Below, piece by piece: positions 16,251-24,481 of a DNA stretch of 31,593 nt. Position 1 is the stretch's first letter. Each line of letters starts with the position of its first letter. The notes under the pieces were generated by a model, which saw only the letters and a program-made list of their open reading frames with translations, made no database searches and was not told the DNA's origin. The translations under genes were made by a program, and so were the position numbers. This stretch comes from an uncultured bacterium (GTDB taxonomy: Bacteria; Actinomycetota; Coriobacteriia; Coriobacteriales; Coriobacteriaceae), in assembly GCA_905214905.1 (NCBI GenBank), contig CAJMNK010000018.1:1-31593 (forward strand), in the 5' to 3' direction.

Positions 16251-17093
16251 CTACGCGATGGTTGCGCTGTAGGAGGCAACGTCCTCGTAGGAATCGGTCA
16301 GGTAGGCGTCGATGCCGATGGTCGTGTTGACCAGGTCGTCAAGGCTGTCAAGCTCGCCGCTCGAGAACGTGAATTCCTCGGTGGCGTTGGTGCCGGGCAT
16401 CAGGTGAGCCGAGAACCAGGGTTCCTTCATGGTGCCGTTGACGTTGGTCTTGCCGGAAGGAGCGTAGAAGGTCAGGTCCTTGTCGCTCTTGTTGGTGATG
16501 TTGACGACAAAACCGATGTCGCCCCACTCGTCCTTGAACTTCTCGGTGACGGTGATGGTGCACAGGTCGTCATCGGCAACGGTGACGGCGGGGGAGATTT
16601 CAATCTTCTGGACGTCGTCGTCTTCGACGGCCTCGTCGATCTCTTCTTCCTTCTCGGCCGCCTCGCGATCCTTCTTCACCGTGCCGGACAGGTCCTTGTC
16701 GGACTTGGTAAAGACAAGATTGCCGTCATCCTCTTCGAGGATGAGCTTGCCGTCCTTGAGCTTCATGTCATGCGACTCGTCTTCGGCGGTGATGGTTACG
16801 GTGGTGGCGTCCTTTGCCTCCCATTTAAGGTCGACGACTTCAAGGAACAGGTCGAGGGCACCTGTACCATCCTCATCGAGAATCAGGACGCAGTGTACAC
16901 CCCAATCCTCGAGCATCTTCATGTACTCATCGGTCAGTTCTTCGCCCTCCAGGGTTCCACCCGAGAGTTCCCAGCTGCCGACGAAGTTGGCCTTGGGGTC
17001 TTTGCCGCCGCCGCTGCAGCCCGTCAGGGCAAAGGCGAGCGCAAGGACGCATGTCAGAAATGCGAGTACGGACTTTTTGAACGTTGTCTTCAT
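16251..17093 (-). CDS. Putative lipoprotein with C-terminal DUF-type domain
   Basis: This 280-residue protein starts with a lipoprotein signal peptide: KK, a hydrophobic stretch, and the lipobox LTGC with the lipidated Cys26. It should be anchored to the outer face of the membrane. The first part (about 35-140) looks like a small beta-rich repeat (GSWELSGGTLEGEELTDEYM) of the kind seen in Coriobacteriia lipoproteins. A highly acidic and charged linker (EEEIDEAVEDDD) leads to a C-terminal domain resembling an immunoglobulin-like extracellular domain (GDIGFVVNITNKSDKDLTFY). AAAGGAGGACACC before the ATG sets the start; the longer in-frame ORF to 17330 runs antisense to nothing meaningful. It is the last gene of the SPFH operon, 80 bases after it. 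The function is unknown. Confidence 0.85.
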   Translation of the reverse strand: MKTTFKKSVLAFLTCVLALAFALTGCSGGGKDPKANFVGSWELSGGTLEGEELTDEYMKMLEDWGVHCVLILDEDGTGALDLFLEVVDLKWEAKDATTVTITAEDESHDMKLKDGKLILEEDDGNLVFTKSDKDLSGTVKKDREAAEKEEEIDEAVEDDDVQKIEISPAVTVADDDLCTITVTEKFKDEWGDIGFVVNITNKSDKDLTFYAPSGKTNVNGTMKEPWFSAHLMPGTNATEEFTFSSGELDSLDDLVNTTIGIDAYLTDSYEDVASYSATIA

Positions 17094-17173
17094 GGTGTCC
17101 TCCTTTATCGAACGAAACCCATAGAAGCAAATGCGGGGGTGGCGGATCCCCCGCCAATTACCAGATAGAGGGG

Positions 17174-18415
17174 CTAGGGCCTGGGCGTTCCGCAGTTGCT
17201 GCAGAACTTGCCGCCGTTTTCGCTGCCGCAGTTGGGGCAGAACCACTTGGCCGGTGCCGGGGCGGGTGCGGGACTGCCGCACTCGGAGCAGAACTTGCCG
17301 GTGTTGGTGGCGCCGCAGCTGCAGGTCCATGTGCCGGCCGCGGGGGCAGCGGCAGGAGCCGGTGCGGGAGCGGGTGCCGGAGCCGGCTGCGGGGCGGCCT
17401 GCTGCTGTGCCTGGCCGGCGGCGAACAGCTGGCTGGCGTTCATGCCGCCCATGCCACCTGCCATGCCCATGCCCATAAAGCCTGCCATCGCGCCGTTGGG
17501 ATTGGCGGCTGCCGCGCGCATTGCGTCGCTCTGGGCGCTGGCAATGTTGGCTGCCGCCATGGTGGGATCGCGCATGACTGCGGCCTTCTGCAGGTCCTTG
17601 ATCATCTGCTCGTCTTCTTGCGAGGCTGCGATGGAGTTGACGCCAAAGCTCACGATCTCGACACCACGCAGGTCGCGCCAGTCGGCAGAGAGGACCTCGT
17701 TGAGCGCGCGGGCGAGCTCGGTGGTGTGACCGGGGATGGCGCTGTAGCGAATGCCCATCTCCGAGATCTTGGCAAAGGCGGGCTGCAGGGCGGTGAGCAG
17801 CTCGGACTTAAGCTGGCTGTCGATCTTGTCGCGCGTGTAGCTATCGGTCACGTTGCCGCACACGTTGGTGTAGAACAGCAGCGGGTTGGTGATGCGGTAC
17901 GAGTACTCGCCGTTGCAGCGCACGGAGATGTCAACGTCCAGGCCAATGTTGTTATCGACCACGCGGAAGGGCACGGGCGAGGCGGTGCCGTACTTGTTGC
18001 CGATGATCTCCTTGGTGTTGATGAAGTAGACGCGCTGGTCCTTGCCCGCGTCGCCGCCAAAGGTAAAGCGGCTGCCGATATTGGCGAAGGTCTCCTTGAT
18101 GGAATCGCCCAGGTTGCCGCTAAAGACGCTCGGCTCGCTGCCGGTATCGAAGACGAACTCACCGGGCTCCAGTGCGACTTCGATGATCTTGCCGTTTTGC
18201 ACCACGAGCATGCCCTGGCCGTCGTTGACGGCGATGACGGAGCCGTTGGAGATGACGTTGTCCTCGCCGCGCGTGTTGGAGCTGCGGCCACCGGTGCGCT
18301 TGCTGCCCTTGCAGGCCAAGACGTCAGCAGGCATCGATTCGCAATAGATAAATTCCTTCCACTGGTCGGCCATGACGCCGCCGGCAGCACCCAATCCAGC
18401 TTTCAAGAGTCCCAT
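17174..18415 (-). CDS. SPFH-domain protein with C-terminal zinc ribbons (YdjI-like)
   Basis: This 413-residue protein has an SPFH/band-7-type core (about 20-300), like B. subtilis YdjI, often annotated virion core protein by distant similarity. Then come a Met/Gly/Ala-rich stretch, an Ala-Pro repeat linker, and two zinc ribbons (CSCGATNTGKFCSECG and CPNCGSENGGKFCSNCG). No membrane segment is seen. In B. subtilis the ydjGHI products link PspA to the membrane under envelope stress. Here it follows a zinc-ribbon membrane protein and a DUF4428 protein, so a similar membrane-scaffold role is plausible, but no pspA gene is in the window. GAAAGGAAG is upstream of the ATG. Confidence 0.88.
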   Translation of the reverse strand: MGLLKAGLGAAGGVMADQWKEFIYCESMPADVLACKGSKRTGGRSSNTRGEDNVISNGSVIAVNDGQGMLVVQNGKIIEVALEPGEFVFDTGSEPSVFSGNLGDSIKETFANIGSRFTFGGDAGKDQRVYFINTKEIIGNKYGTASPVPFRVVDNNIGLDVDISVRCNGEYSYRITNPLLFYTNVCGNVTDSYTRDKIDSQLKSELLTALQPAFAKISEMGIRYSAIPGHTTELARALNEVLSADWRDLRGVEIVSFGVNSIAASQEDEQMIKDLQKAAVMRDPTMAAANIASAQSDAMRAAAANPNGAMAGFMGMGMAGGMGGMNASQLFAAGQAQQQAAPQPAPAPAPAPAPAAAPAAGTWTCSCGATNTGKFCSECGSPAPAPAPAKWFCPNCGSENGGKFCSNCGTPRP

Positions 18416-18463
18416 GGTGATCTTCCTTTCTCGTCAAAGGCCGGGTGGTATTGGTCGGATTGC

Positions 18464-19786
18464 TTAGTCGTCCTTGTCGTCTTTCATGACAACGGTGGTC
18501 TCGGTGTGGTTGAAGGTGTCGTGCTTCTCGGTCAGGTCGAGCTCGCCGCAGTACTCGTCGGCGTGGGTGGCCTCGTTGGCCGTCTTGAGCTGGCCTACCA
18601 GTAGCACGTCTCCGATAATCACGATGATCAGCGGCGCGACGATGTTGATGAGGATGCCCTCGATATCAAAGGCGAGGTAATCCGGATCGAAGGCGTTCTC
18701 ACCCATAAAGAGAATCTGGGAGAGGATAAATCCGATCACAAAGAACAGCACCGAGGCAATAGCGAGCTTGGGCTTGGAGCAGGGGAGCTCGCCGACCAAG
18801 CGGCCGGTCTGGCCGTTCATGGCAAACAGGTAGCTCTTGCCGTTCCACGAGGTGGAGAGCATCCAGACGGGGAACAGGGCGTAGTCGCTGTCTTCCCAGG
18901 TGTAGTCGAGCTGCTTGCTTTCGACCGTGGCATCGTCGTATTCGTCGACGACGGTCTCGCGCAGGGCCGAGATCGTGCTCTCCTCCATGCGGCGCTCGGC
19001 GCGCGCCTTGCAGGTCTCGCGGTCCTCGTCGTAACGGTTGGCGATGTAGCCGGGCATATATGCGACCGAGAACGGACGCAGCGCGTCGTAGTCAAACGGC
19101 TCGATGGCGTCCATGTGGCCGTCGGGCATCTTGGACGATCCGTCGACGGGCACGCGCTTAAACGAGATATTGCCCTTGCGATAGGCATCGTAGTGGTCGG
19201 TGGTCGTGACGGTGCGATCGGATTCCTCGGTCACGGTCTCGTTGGTCGCGTCAAAGTACACTTCGCCGTCAACGCGGGCGCCGTAGAGCCAAAACGGCAC
19301 GTAGACACCTTGGACCTCGTCGATGTGGTTGCCGGTGACAAAGCTCTTGGGCAGCAAGATCTTGCCCTTATAGTGTTCCTTGAGTGCGGTCGTGACATCG
19401 TCGCGCCCGAGCTTAAACGGAATCACCAGGTCGGGCGAGAAGTCGCCCGAGAGCTGGCCGGGCGCCACGGCGGAGTTGCCGCAGTACGGGCAGGTGGTGA
19501 CGGCGACGGTGCCGTCGGACACGAGCTCGGCGCCGCACGACGAGCAGATGTAGCCGGCGTTTTGGGCGAGCTCCTGCACGGCATCGTCGGCGGCAGGTTT
19601 GGGAGCTGCGGCTGCGGCATCGGCTTTGGCATCTGCCTTGTCCTGGCGCTCGCGATAGAGGGCCTCGACTTCTTCGACTTCAAAACGCGAATCGCAGTAG
19701 TCGCAGACAAGCTTTTGCTCGGCGCTGGCAAAATGCAGGGGGCCACCGCAGGCAGGGCACTGATAGTTAACGCTCTCGAAGGCCAT
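18464..19786 (-). CDS. Zinc-ribbon membrane protein
   Basis: This 440-residue protein has two zinc ribbons at its N-terminus (CPACGG...CDYCDS, residues 10-31; CSSCGAEL...CPYCGN, about 81-103), a large middle domain, and two membrane helices near residues 345-365 and 380-405. It resembles YdjG-type proteins, often mislabelled as TFIIB-type or PriA-like because of the zinc ribbon. The ribbons would be cytosolic, and the protein could form a membrane platform for the SPFH protein encoded 48 bases downstream. GGAAAGGACC is upstream of the start. The function is inferred from context only. Confidence 0.82.
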   Translation of the reverse strand: MAFESVNYQCPACGGPLHFASAEQKLVCDYCDSRFEVEEVEALYRERQDKADAKADAAAAAPKPAADDAVQELAQNAGYICSSCGAELVSDGTVAVTTCPYCGNSAVAPGQLSGDFSPDLVIPFKLGRDDVTTALKEHYKGKILLPKSFVTGNHIDEVQGVYVPFWLYGARVDGEVYFDATNETVTEESDRTVTTTDHYDAYRKGNISFKRVPVDGSSKMPDGHMDAIEPFDYDALRPFSVAYMPGYIANRYDEDRETCKARAERRMEESTISALRETVVDEYDDATVESKQLDYTWEDSDYALFPVWMLSTSWNGKSYLFAMNGQTGRLVGELPCSKPKLAIASVLFFVIGFILSQILFMGENAFDPDYLAFDIEGILINIVAPLIIVIIGDVLLVGQLKTANEATHADEYCGELDLTEKHDTFNHTETTVVMKDDKDD

Positions 19787-19810
19787 GATCGGTCCTTTCC
19801 GTGCCGGAGG

Positions 19811-20548
19811 CTATGCGCCGATGGCGCCGCCGCAGTATTCGCAGCGCCCACTGGCATCGGGAATGGTGGTGGCTCCGCAGAAGGGACAGGTGACCGCGGT
19901 CTTGGGGGCCTTGGCGGCCACGACGCTGTCGCGCGTCTCCTGGCGCAGCTGCACTAGCGCGTCGCGAACTTCGGTTGCCTGTCGCTTGGCCTCGCGGTAC
20001 TCGATGGACCCGCGCTGATCGATGGTGGAGTCGTTTACGCGCAGGTTGATCTCGGTAAAGTACGGCGTGTTGACGTGGATGGTCAGATTAAAGTCGTAAT
20101 CCAGGTCGTAGCGCGGCGGGTTGTAGCTCTCGCGCTCGCCGTCCTTAGTCTCGCGATAGATCTCGGTGCGATGCTCGTCGATATCCATATCGCAGCCGAG
20201 TACCTGCGAGAACTCGATGATGTCGGGATTGGCGTCGCGCCAGCGGCTCTGCGAGGTGATGATCAGCAGGCCTGCGTCCTCATCGAGCATAATATTGGTG
20301 CGTCCGGCAGAAAGCGTGCGCGTGGGATTGAACGATGCCAGGCGCTCGGCGTTGGCCTCGCGGTAGGCGAGCTGCTCGCGGATATCGTCCGCGGTGCTGG
20401 AGCGATAGCCGTGAAAGTAGGGGGAGAGCTTGCCGGCGCACTCTTTGCACAGGTAGCCTTCATTGATTTTTGTCTTACCTAGAAGTCCCAGCTCGGTACC
20501 GCAAATCGCGCACTCTTTCTTCTCGAACATCTTGTCAAAGAAGCCCAT
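19811..20548 (-). CDS. DUF4428 domain protein with C-terminal zinc ribbon
   Basis: This 245-residue soluble protein begins with a DUF4428 zinc-binding domain (CAICGTEL ... CKECAGKLS, about residues 13-42). A middle region includes an SRWRDANPDIIEFSQV segment typical of the family. The C-terminal ribbon is CPFCGATTIPDASGRCEYCGG. It is the first gene of the four-gene minus-strand operon, 24 bases before the membrane protein. GGGAGGCAGCC before the ATG is a good ribosome site. Its role is unknown; small zinc-ribbon adaptors of this kind may sense or tether partners in the complex. Confidence 0.85.
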   Translation of the reverse strand: MGFFDKMFEKKECAICGTELGLLGKTKINEGYLCKECAGKLSPYFHGYRSSTADDIREQLAYREANAERLASFNPTRTLSAGRTNIMLDEDAGLLIITSQSRWRDANPDIIEFSQVLGCDMDIDEHRTEIYRETKDGERESYNPPRYDLDYDFNLTIHVNTPYFTEINLRVNDSTIDQRGSIEYREAKRQATEVRDALVQLRQETRDSVVAAKAPKTAVTCPFCGATTIPDASGRCEYCGGAIGA

Positions 20549-20669
20549 GGCTGCCTCCCATCAACTGGTAGCGTGTGTCACTTTTGATGATGGGGGAGTG
20601 CGCAGCCTTTCACGATACCCAGACGGCTCAACGAGTCTCCACAACTGGGACACATGGCCCATTTTTCCT

Positions 20670-20729
20670 ACTCATTGGGGACGTACTTAAATGAGTGAAA
20701 CTACTCATTTAAGTACGTCCCCAATGAGT
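20670..20729. repeat. Head-to-head pair of ACTCATT/AATGAGT elements (REPIN-like doublet)
   Basis: One 27-base element (20670-20696) is followed after the 6-base spacer GAAACT... by its exact reverse complement (20703-20729). Each half also has the 7-bp ACTCATT/AATGAGT stem around GGGGACGTACTTA. The doublet can fold as one 27-bp hairpin or two small ones. This is the arrangement described as a REPIN. Confidence 0.9.
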
Positions 20730-20740
20730 GCTCGCAGAAC

Positions 20741-20803
20741 GAGAGTGGATAATCTCCCATTTTTGGCCTATGTGCAGGCTCAAAGTGGGAGATTTCCACT
20801 CTC
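20741..20803. repeat. Long hairpin repeat, GAGAGTGGATAATCTCCC family, copy 2
   Basis: The left arm at 20741-20758 is identical to copy 1 (11874). The right arm (20787-20803) has lost one base and changed another. The loop (GGCCTATGTGCAGGCTCAAAGT part) is recognisably the same. It lies in the 331-base gap between the two minus-strand operons, which otherwise holds a GGGACACATGGCCC motif (20647-20660) also found near 12010. Confidence 0.85.
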
Positions 20804-20879
20804 GTCATTTGGGTGTCCAAAAATCCCCGCTCGTTTGGCGCCTGGGGACACTCTTTGTCGAATGTGGGCGTCGCCCTTG

Positions 20880-22391
20880 CTATGCCACAGTCACGGCGAC
20901 CTGGGCGTAGCGGCTGCAGGGGCGCTCGGCGCGCGTCTGCACGGTAAGCGTGAGTACGAAGCGGTCACCGGGCTGCGCGTCGGCGGGCACGATGAAAGCG
21001 GTGTCCACCGTGCATTCTTGCCACATCGACAGATCCTGGACGCCTGCATAGCTCGATGGGTCTACGGCCACATCCCAATGTGCATCGAAGCCCTTGTCGT
21101 CGGGGTCGACGATGGTTGCCGCAAGGGCGACGCGCTCGCCGGCTGCGGCGCTGCGGTCGGCCGTGACCTCGACAACATGTGCCGGATGCGAGCAGATGGC
21201 CGGATCATGGGCGCACCATTGCGCGCGGACGGCAAAGTCTTCCTGATAGGCGCGCAGGTAGGGATTGAGATTGTCGTCTGCGGGCGTGCCGAGGGCGGCA
21301 AAACCGGCGGGCGCGCTCGCATCGGGGTGTCCATCAAGAAACATGCGGCCCAGCAGCGTATCGAAGTCGCGGTCGTCGATGCCGCGCAGGCCAAACGGCA
21401 GCAGTGGAATATAGGTCATGCTGTCGCCTTCGGCCATAAAGTCGCCGCGCTCAAACTGCACCGCGGGCATGCCTTCCAGGCCCCAATCCAGGCGGGCATG
21501 CTTGCCAAACTGAAAGCGCTCGGGTTCGTTTTCGTAGACCTTACCATCGCCATAGAGCATATAGCGTGCCATGAGGGGTTCGTTGCCCTGCGTGAGATTC
21601 TGCTCGGGCCAAGGAGCCTTAAACAGCGGAAGCGTATCGGGCTGAGCTGTTTTGGCGTCGAAATAGTTGCCATACATATAGGGCGTACGCCAAAAGATGA
21701 GCTCGGGAAAGAGCTCACGCCCATGGTCGAGCCACGAGTTGTCCTGTCCCACGCCATCGGCAACGCCCATCACGCGCACCTTCTGATAGACCCGCTGCTG
21801 TACGGCGGGCCACTCGGGTGTGGCGCGATAACGCTCGGCAATACTCATGAGGGCGCGAACGATCGTATTCATACCACCCCAGCTGAGCAGCCACAGCGTG
21901 CGCGGGTCATCGTCCATGATGGCATCGGCGATGACGTGAGACCCTTCAGTCTCCTCGCGCACATCACCCTCAAAGGCAACATTTCCCACAAAGGTGCGCT
22001 CGATTATCTGGGCGGGCGTGGGAAACGGCGGCTCACCGGCAGCGGCCGCATTTGCCTGCAACTGCGGCCAAGCCTGGGCATATTCATTGCTCCAGAGGCT
22101 CTCAATCCAATGCTCGGGAAACGGACGATACTCACGAAGCTCCCCTGCCAGTGGATCGGGTTCATGAGGCACAACAGCCCACTCATAAGAGCGCCGCCCT
22201 TTGGTCCGCCAATGCGAATTCACCTCGCCGAGCGTATGAACCCCATCCCCAAGAAAGTGATACTGCGAAGCCGTATACACCACAGCCTGAACATCAAGCA
22301 AGTTGAGATACAGAGCCAAATGAACAAGCGAGTTCATATCGTCGACTTCCATATCGGTAGTAACAATCACCCGAGTCAACTTCTGGGACAT
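20880..22391 (-). CDS. DUF1593 (Sde182-like) nucleoside-hydrolase-fold protein
   Basis: This 503-residue protein carries a DUF1593 domain (about 1-330), which has a nucleoside-hydrolase-like fold. The metal-site motif TTDMEVDDMNS gives Asp13, Glu15, Asp17 and Asp18. A GGMNTI segment and HGRELFPELIFWR fit the family. The C-terminal part (about 400-503) looks like a beta-sandwich with IVDPDD. Family members are usually exported and were named cellulose-binding; this one has no signal peptide and would be cytosolic. The start at 22391 is chosen for its TTGGAG site 8 bases upstream; the longer start at 22415 lacks one. The substrate is not known; it might cleave a glycosyl bond in a plant glycoside. 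Confidence 0.85.
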   Translation of the reverse strand: MSQKLTRVIVTTDMEVDDMNSLVHLALYLNLLDVQAVVYTASQYHFLGDGVHTLGEVNSHWRTKGRRSYEWAVVPHEPDPLAGELREYRPFPEHWIESLWSNEYAQAWPQLQANAAAAGEPPFPTPAQIIERTFVGNVAFEGDVREETEGSHVIADAIMDDDPRTLWLLSWGGMNTIVRALMSIAERYRATPEWPAVQQRVYQKVRVMGVADGVGQDNSWLDHGRELFPELIFWRTPYMYGNYFDAKTAQPDTLPLFKAPWPEQNLTQGNEPLMARYMLYGDGKVYENEPERFQFGKHARLDWGLEGMPAVQFERGDFMAEGDSMTYIPLLPFGLRGIDDRDFDTLLGRMFLDGHPDASAPAGFAALGTPADDNLNPYLRAYQEDFAVRAQWCAHDPAICSHPAHVVEVTADRSAAAGERVALAATIVDPDDKGFDAHWDVAVDPSSYAGVQDLSMWQECTVDTAFIVPADAQPGDRFVLTLTVQTRAERPCSRYAQVAVTVA

Positions 22392-22519
22392 AGGAACAGC
22401 TCCAATCAAAATCAATTCAGCCAGTTACGCGCAAGGCAAGACGGGACCCATGCCCCCATCGCCACCGACCCGGCGGCCCGCTAGAAGCGGCCGGCCAGGG
22501 TCACGGCAACGTCAACGCA

Positions 22520-22642
22520 GCGGGGACCGGGGTTTAGTCTTGCAAACATTCCGCAGGGGGCATGGGCAGGCGCAGCGCGAAGCGCAAAGCGCCAGCCCAT
22601 GCATGCCCGAGGACGTTTGCAAGACTAAACCCCGGTCCCCGC
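22520..22642. repeat. Long palindrome with 28-bp perfect arms
   Basis: The left arm 22520-22547 and right arm 22615-22642 are exact reverse complements (28 bp; each contains GGGGACCGGGGTTTAG or its complement). Inside, a further arm pair (CATGGGCAGGCGC, 22561-22573, and GCGCCAGCCCATG, 22589-22601, one mismatch) extends the hairpin. It ends 11 bases past the stop of the esterase gene, with no T tract. It could be a terminator, an RNA processing or stability element, or a small non-autonomous mobile element. Confidence 0.9.
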
Positions 22643-22653
22643 GATGGGAGGGC

Positions 22654-23991
22654 TTAGCGGTCGACCCTGGCCGACCACTCCCAGCAGCCCACCGGCTCGC
22701 CGTCGATGAGTACGTTGCCCCCGTCGAAGTCTTGATAACACAGGTCGTTGAATTGGTGGATCCACACGCCGTGGTTGAACGTCTTTTTGGCCGAGCCGTC
22801 GGCCTCGCGATACACGCCGGTCAGGTCCTCGACATGGCTAAAGTAGGTGAGATGCACGTTGGCGCCGGCACCGCGCAGGCGCGCGAACAGCGGCAGCACG
22901 GTCTGTTGCGGGTGCACGAGCTCGTCGCCCTTGGAGTGCGTAAACCACAGCGGCGTCTTGGCGAGCGCGGCCACGTCCTTGTCCGTGGCGTTGTACCACG
23001 GGGCGCAGCAGGGAAGGCCCGCGGCGAAGAAATCGGGGTAGTCGGCGCACAGGCGCAGGGTCATAAAGCCGCCGTTGGAAAGACCGGCGACCACGATGCG
23101 GTCGGTGTCGATGCGGTCGACATGCTCGGCGACAAACTCGTCGATAAGCGCCTTGAGCACGGAGGAGTAGATGCTCTGGTTGGAGCGACCGAGTTGCTCG
23201 ACGCCGTTGTCCATCCAAAACGTGGGCGACTGCGGCACGAGCACCCAGGCAAAGCCGCCAAAGTAGCGCTGGATCTGCGCCTGACTAATGGCCGTCACGC
23301 GGTTGCCGATATAGGCGCGCGTAGCGCCTTCGCCTTGCGTGGCGCCCTTGCCCTCGCCGGCGCCGTGCAGATACACCACGAGCGGTGCTCTTTGGGGCAC
23401 GACCGTCGCCTCGGGCGCAAAGGGGTTGAAGCATGCCGAGTCTTCGGCCTTAAAGGTGGGCTCAAAGAAGCCGTATTCGAGCGCGATGCCGTCGACGGCG
23501 GTCTTTTGCGTGGCGTTGCTCCAGCCTTTGAGCGCGGGGCAGATATCGCCACGGCAGGTGTCGAAGACCAGGCCGCAGGTGGGATCGTCGCCGTCGTTGC
23601 CGGGAAGAGCTGTGAGCTGCGTGATGCGCAGCTGGTCATCGAGCATGCGCGAGCCCATGACGCCGCCTTCGATGGTCTTGGTCAGGCGCTGCTCGGCGAC
23701 CTCGAGCGCCACATGGGTGCCCACGGCGAGCTTACGTCCGTTCTCGTCGCACGGATATGCGGCGAGAATGTCGATGTAACCCACGGAGGGCGCGGCATGG
23801 TCGGCGCCGCGCTCCTTGCGCATCAGAACCTCGCCCGAGCGCTCGTGACGCTCTACATATATATGGAAGGTGTTCGCGTCGATGTCGTTGGCGCGCACGG
23901 TGCAGGGCAGGTCGAGTACGACCTTGCTGATCCAGGGGCCAAAGTCGCCCAAGGTGGTGACGGTTGCGTAGGTACACAATTTGAGCTCCAT
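22654..23991 (-). CDS. Alpha/beta hydrolase, PHB-depolymerase/feruloyl-esterase-like
   Basis: This 445-residue protein has an N-terminal beta-rich domain of about 200 residues and a C-terminal alpha/beta-hydrolase domain. The nucleophile is Ser305 in GLSNGGF, preceded by the LVVYLHGAGEG oxyanion loop. A FTHSKGDELVHP segment carries the acidic residue and a C-terminal His (probably in FNHGVWIHQF) completes the triad. It is of the esterase/PHB-depolymerase-like group, which includes feruloyl and acetyl-xylan esterases. There is no signal peptide. AAGGGAGGCAGC lies before the ATG. Its promoter region faces that of the plus-strand PTS gene. Role in removing ester groups from imported plant glycosides is inferred. 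Confidence 0.82.
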   Translation of the reverse strand: MELKLCTYATVTTLGDFGPWISKVVLDLPCTVRANDIDANTFHIYVERHERSGEVLMRKERGADHAAPSVGYIDILAAYPCDENGRKLAVGTHVALEVAEQRLTKTIEGGVMGSRMLDDQLRITQLTALPGNDGDDPTCGLVFDTCRGDICPALKGWSNATQKTAVDGIALEYGFFEPTFKAEDSACFNPFAPEATVVPQRAPLVVYLHGAGEGKGATQGEGATRAYIGNRVTAISQAQIQRYFGGFAWVLVPQSPTFWMDNGVEQLGRSNQSIYSSVLKALIDEFVAEHVDRIDTDRIVVAGLSNGGFMTLRLCADYPDFFAAGLPCCAPWYNATDKDVAALAKTPLWFTHSKGDELVHPQQTVLPLFARLRGAGANVHLTYFSHVEDLTGVYREADGSAKKTFNHGVWIHQFNDLCYQDFDGGNVLIDGEPVGCWEWSARVDR

Positions 23992-24481
23992 GAGCTGCCT
24001 CCCTTACGCCGCGAATGCCTGGCATCTGCGGCAATACAAACTAAACATGTTTAGTGTAATCTAGAATTGAAGAATAACCAGATGAACTCGGTAAACGGCA
24101 AAAATGAACACGTCGTGAGCTACTAAACATATGTTTACTAGCTTCTAGCAGGGATTCTGTTGATGAGTTAACAGATCAGTGAGGTGTTCATCAAAATAAA
24201 ATCCCACGTAAATGGCTATATATCAATAGAGGGTCAAAGAGACCATTTCCCGCCATTCAAATACGTTCACCCCCGATTACCTACCGTTCACCGGACTGTA
24301 GACGGCAAAATTGCCATAAATTCGGCGCTCCGTGTAAACTAAAGCCCGTAAACGTTCAGTAAACACCTTGTTTACAAAAGCGTATCCAAGGGTCCGGCAA
24401 CCGTAAGGGGTTATAGTCGCCGGGCCAAAGGCGTGCCTAAGCCCAAGGGGGCTGGCACACGAAGATATGGGGAGGGGTCCC
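23992..24481. promoter_or_regulatory. Divergent regulatory region with several TAAAC/GTTTA palindromes
   Basis: This 490-base gap has no gene. It holds a perfect 16-base palindrome ACTAAACATGTTTAGT (24040-24055), a 14-base palindrome TAAACATATGTTTA (24124-24137) and GTAAAC-5-GTTTAC (24359-24375). Single GTAAAC sites lie at 24091, 24334 and 24348. A minus-strand promoter for the esterase is possible at 24101-24072 (TTGCCG-18-TTATTC), with the first palindrome just downstream of its start. The middle part (24160-24240) is AT-rich. A GC-rich hairpin (GTGCC ... GGCAC) lies in the PTS leader near 24433-24458. Confidence 0.6.
24311..24340 (+). promoter_or_regulatory. Candidate promoter of the second PTS gene
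   Basis: TTGCCA (24311-24316), an 18-base spacer and TAAACT (24335-24340) form a plausible promoter. GTAAAC half-sites overlap the -10 and lie at 24348-24375 just after the start, where a repressor could block it. Confidence 0.5.

Noticed and set aside
16143..18604. Long plus-strand ORFs across the lipoprotein and SPFH genes
   Set aside because: The minus-strand genes have signal peptide, zinc ribbons and good ribosome sites; the plus frames have none of these.
18464..19786. PriA helicase or TFIIB-type identity for the zinc-ribbon membrane protein
   Set aside because: The similarity is limited to the zinc ribbon; no helicase motifs are present and two membrane helices are.
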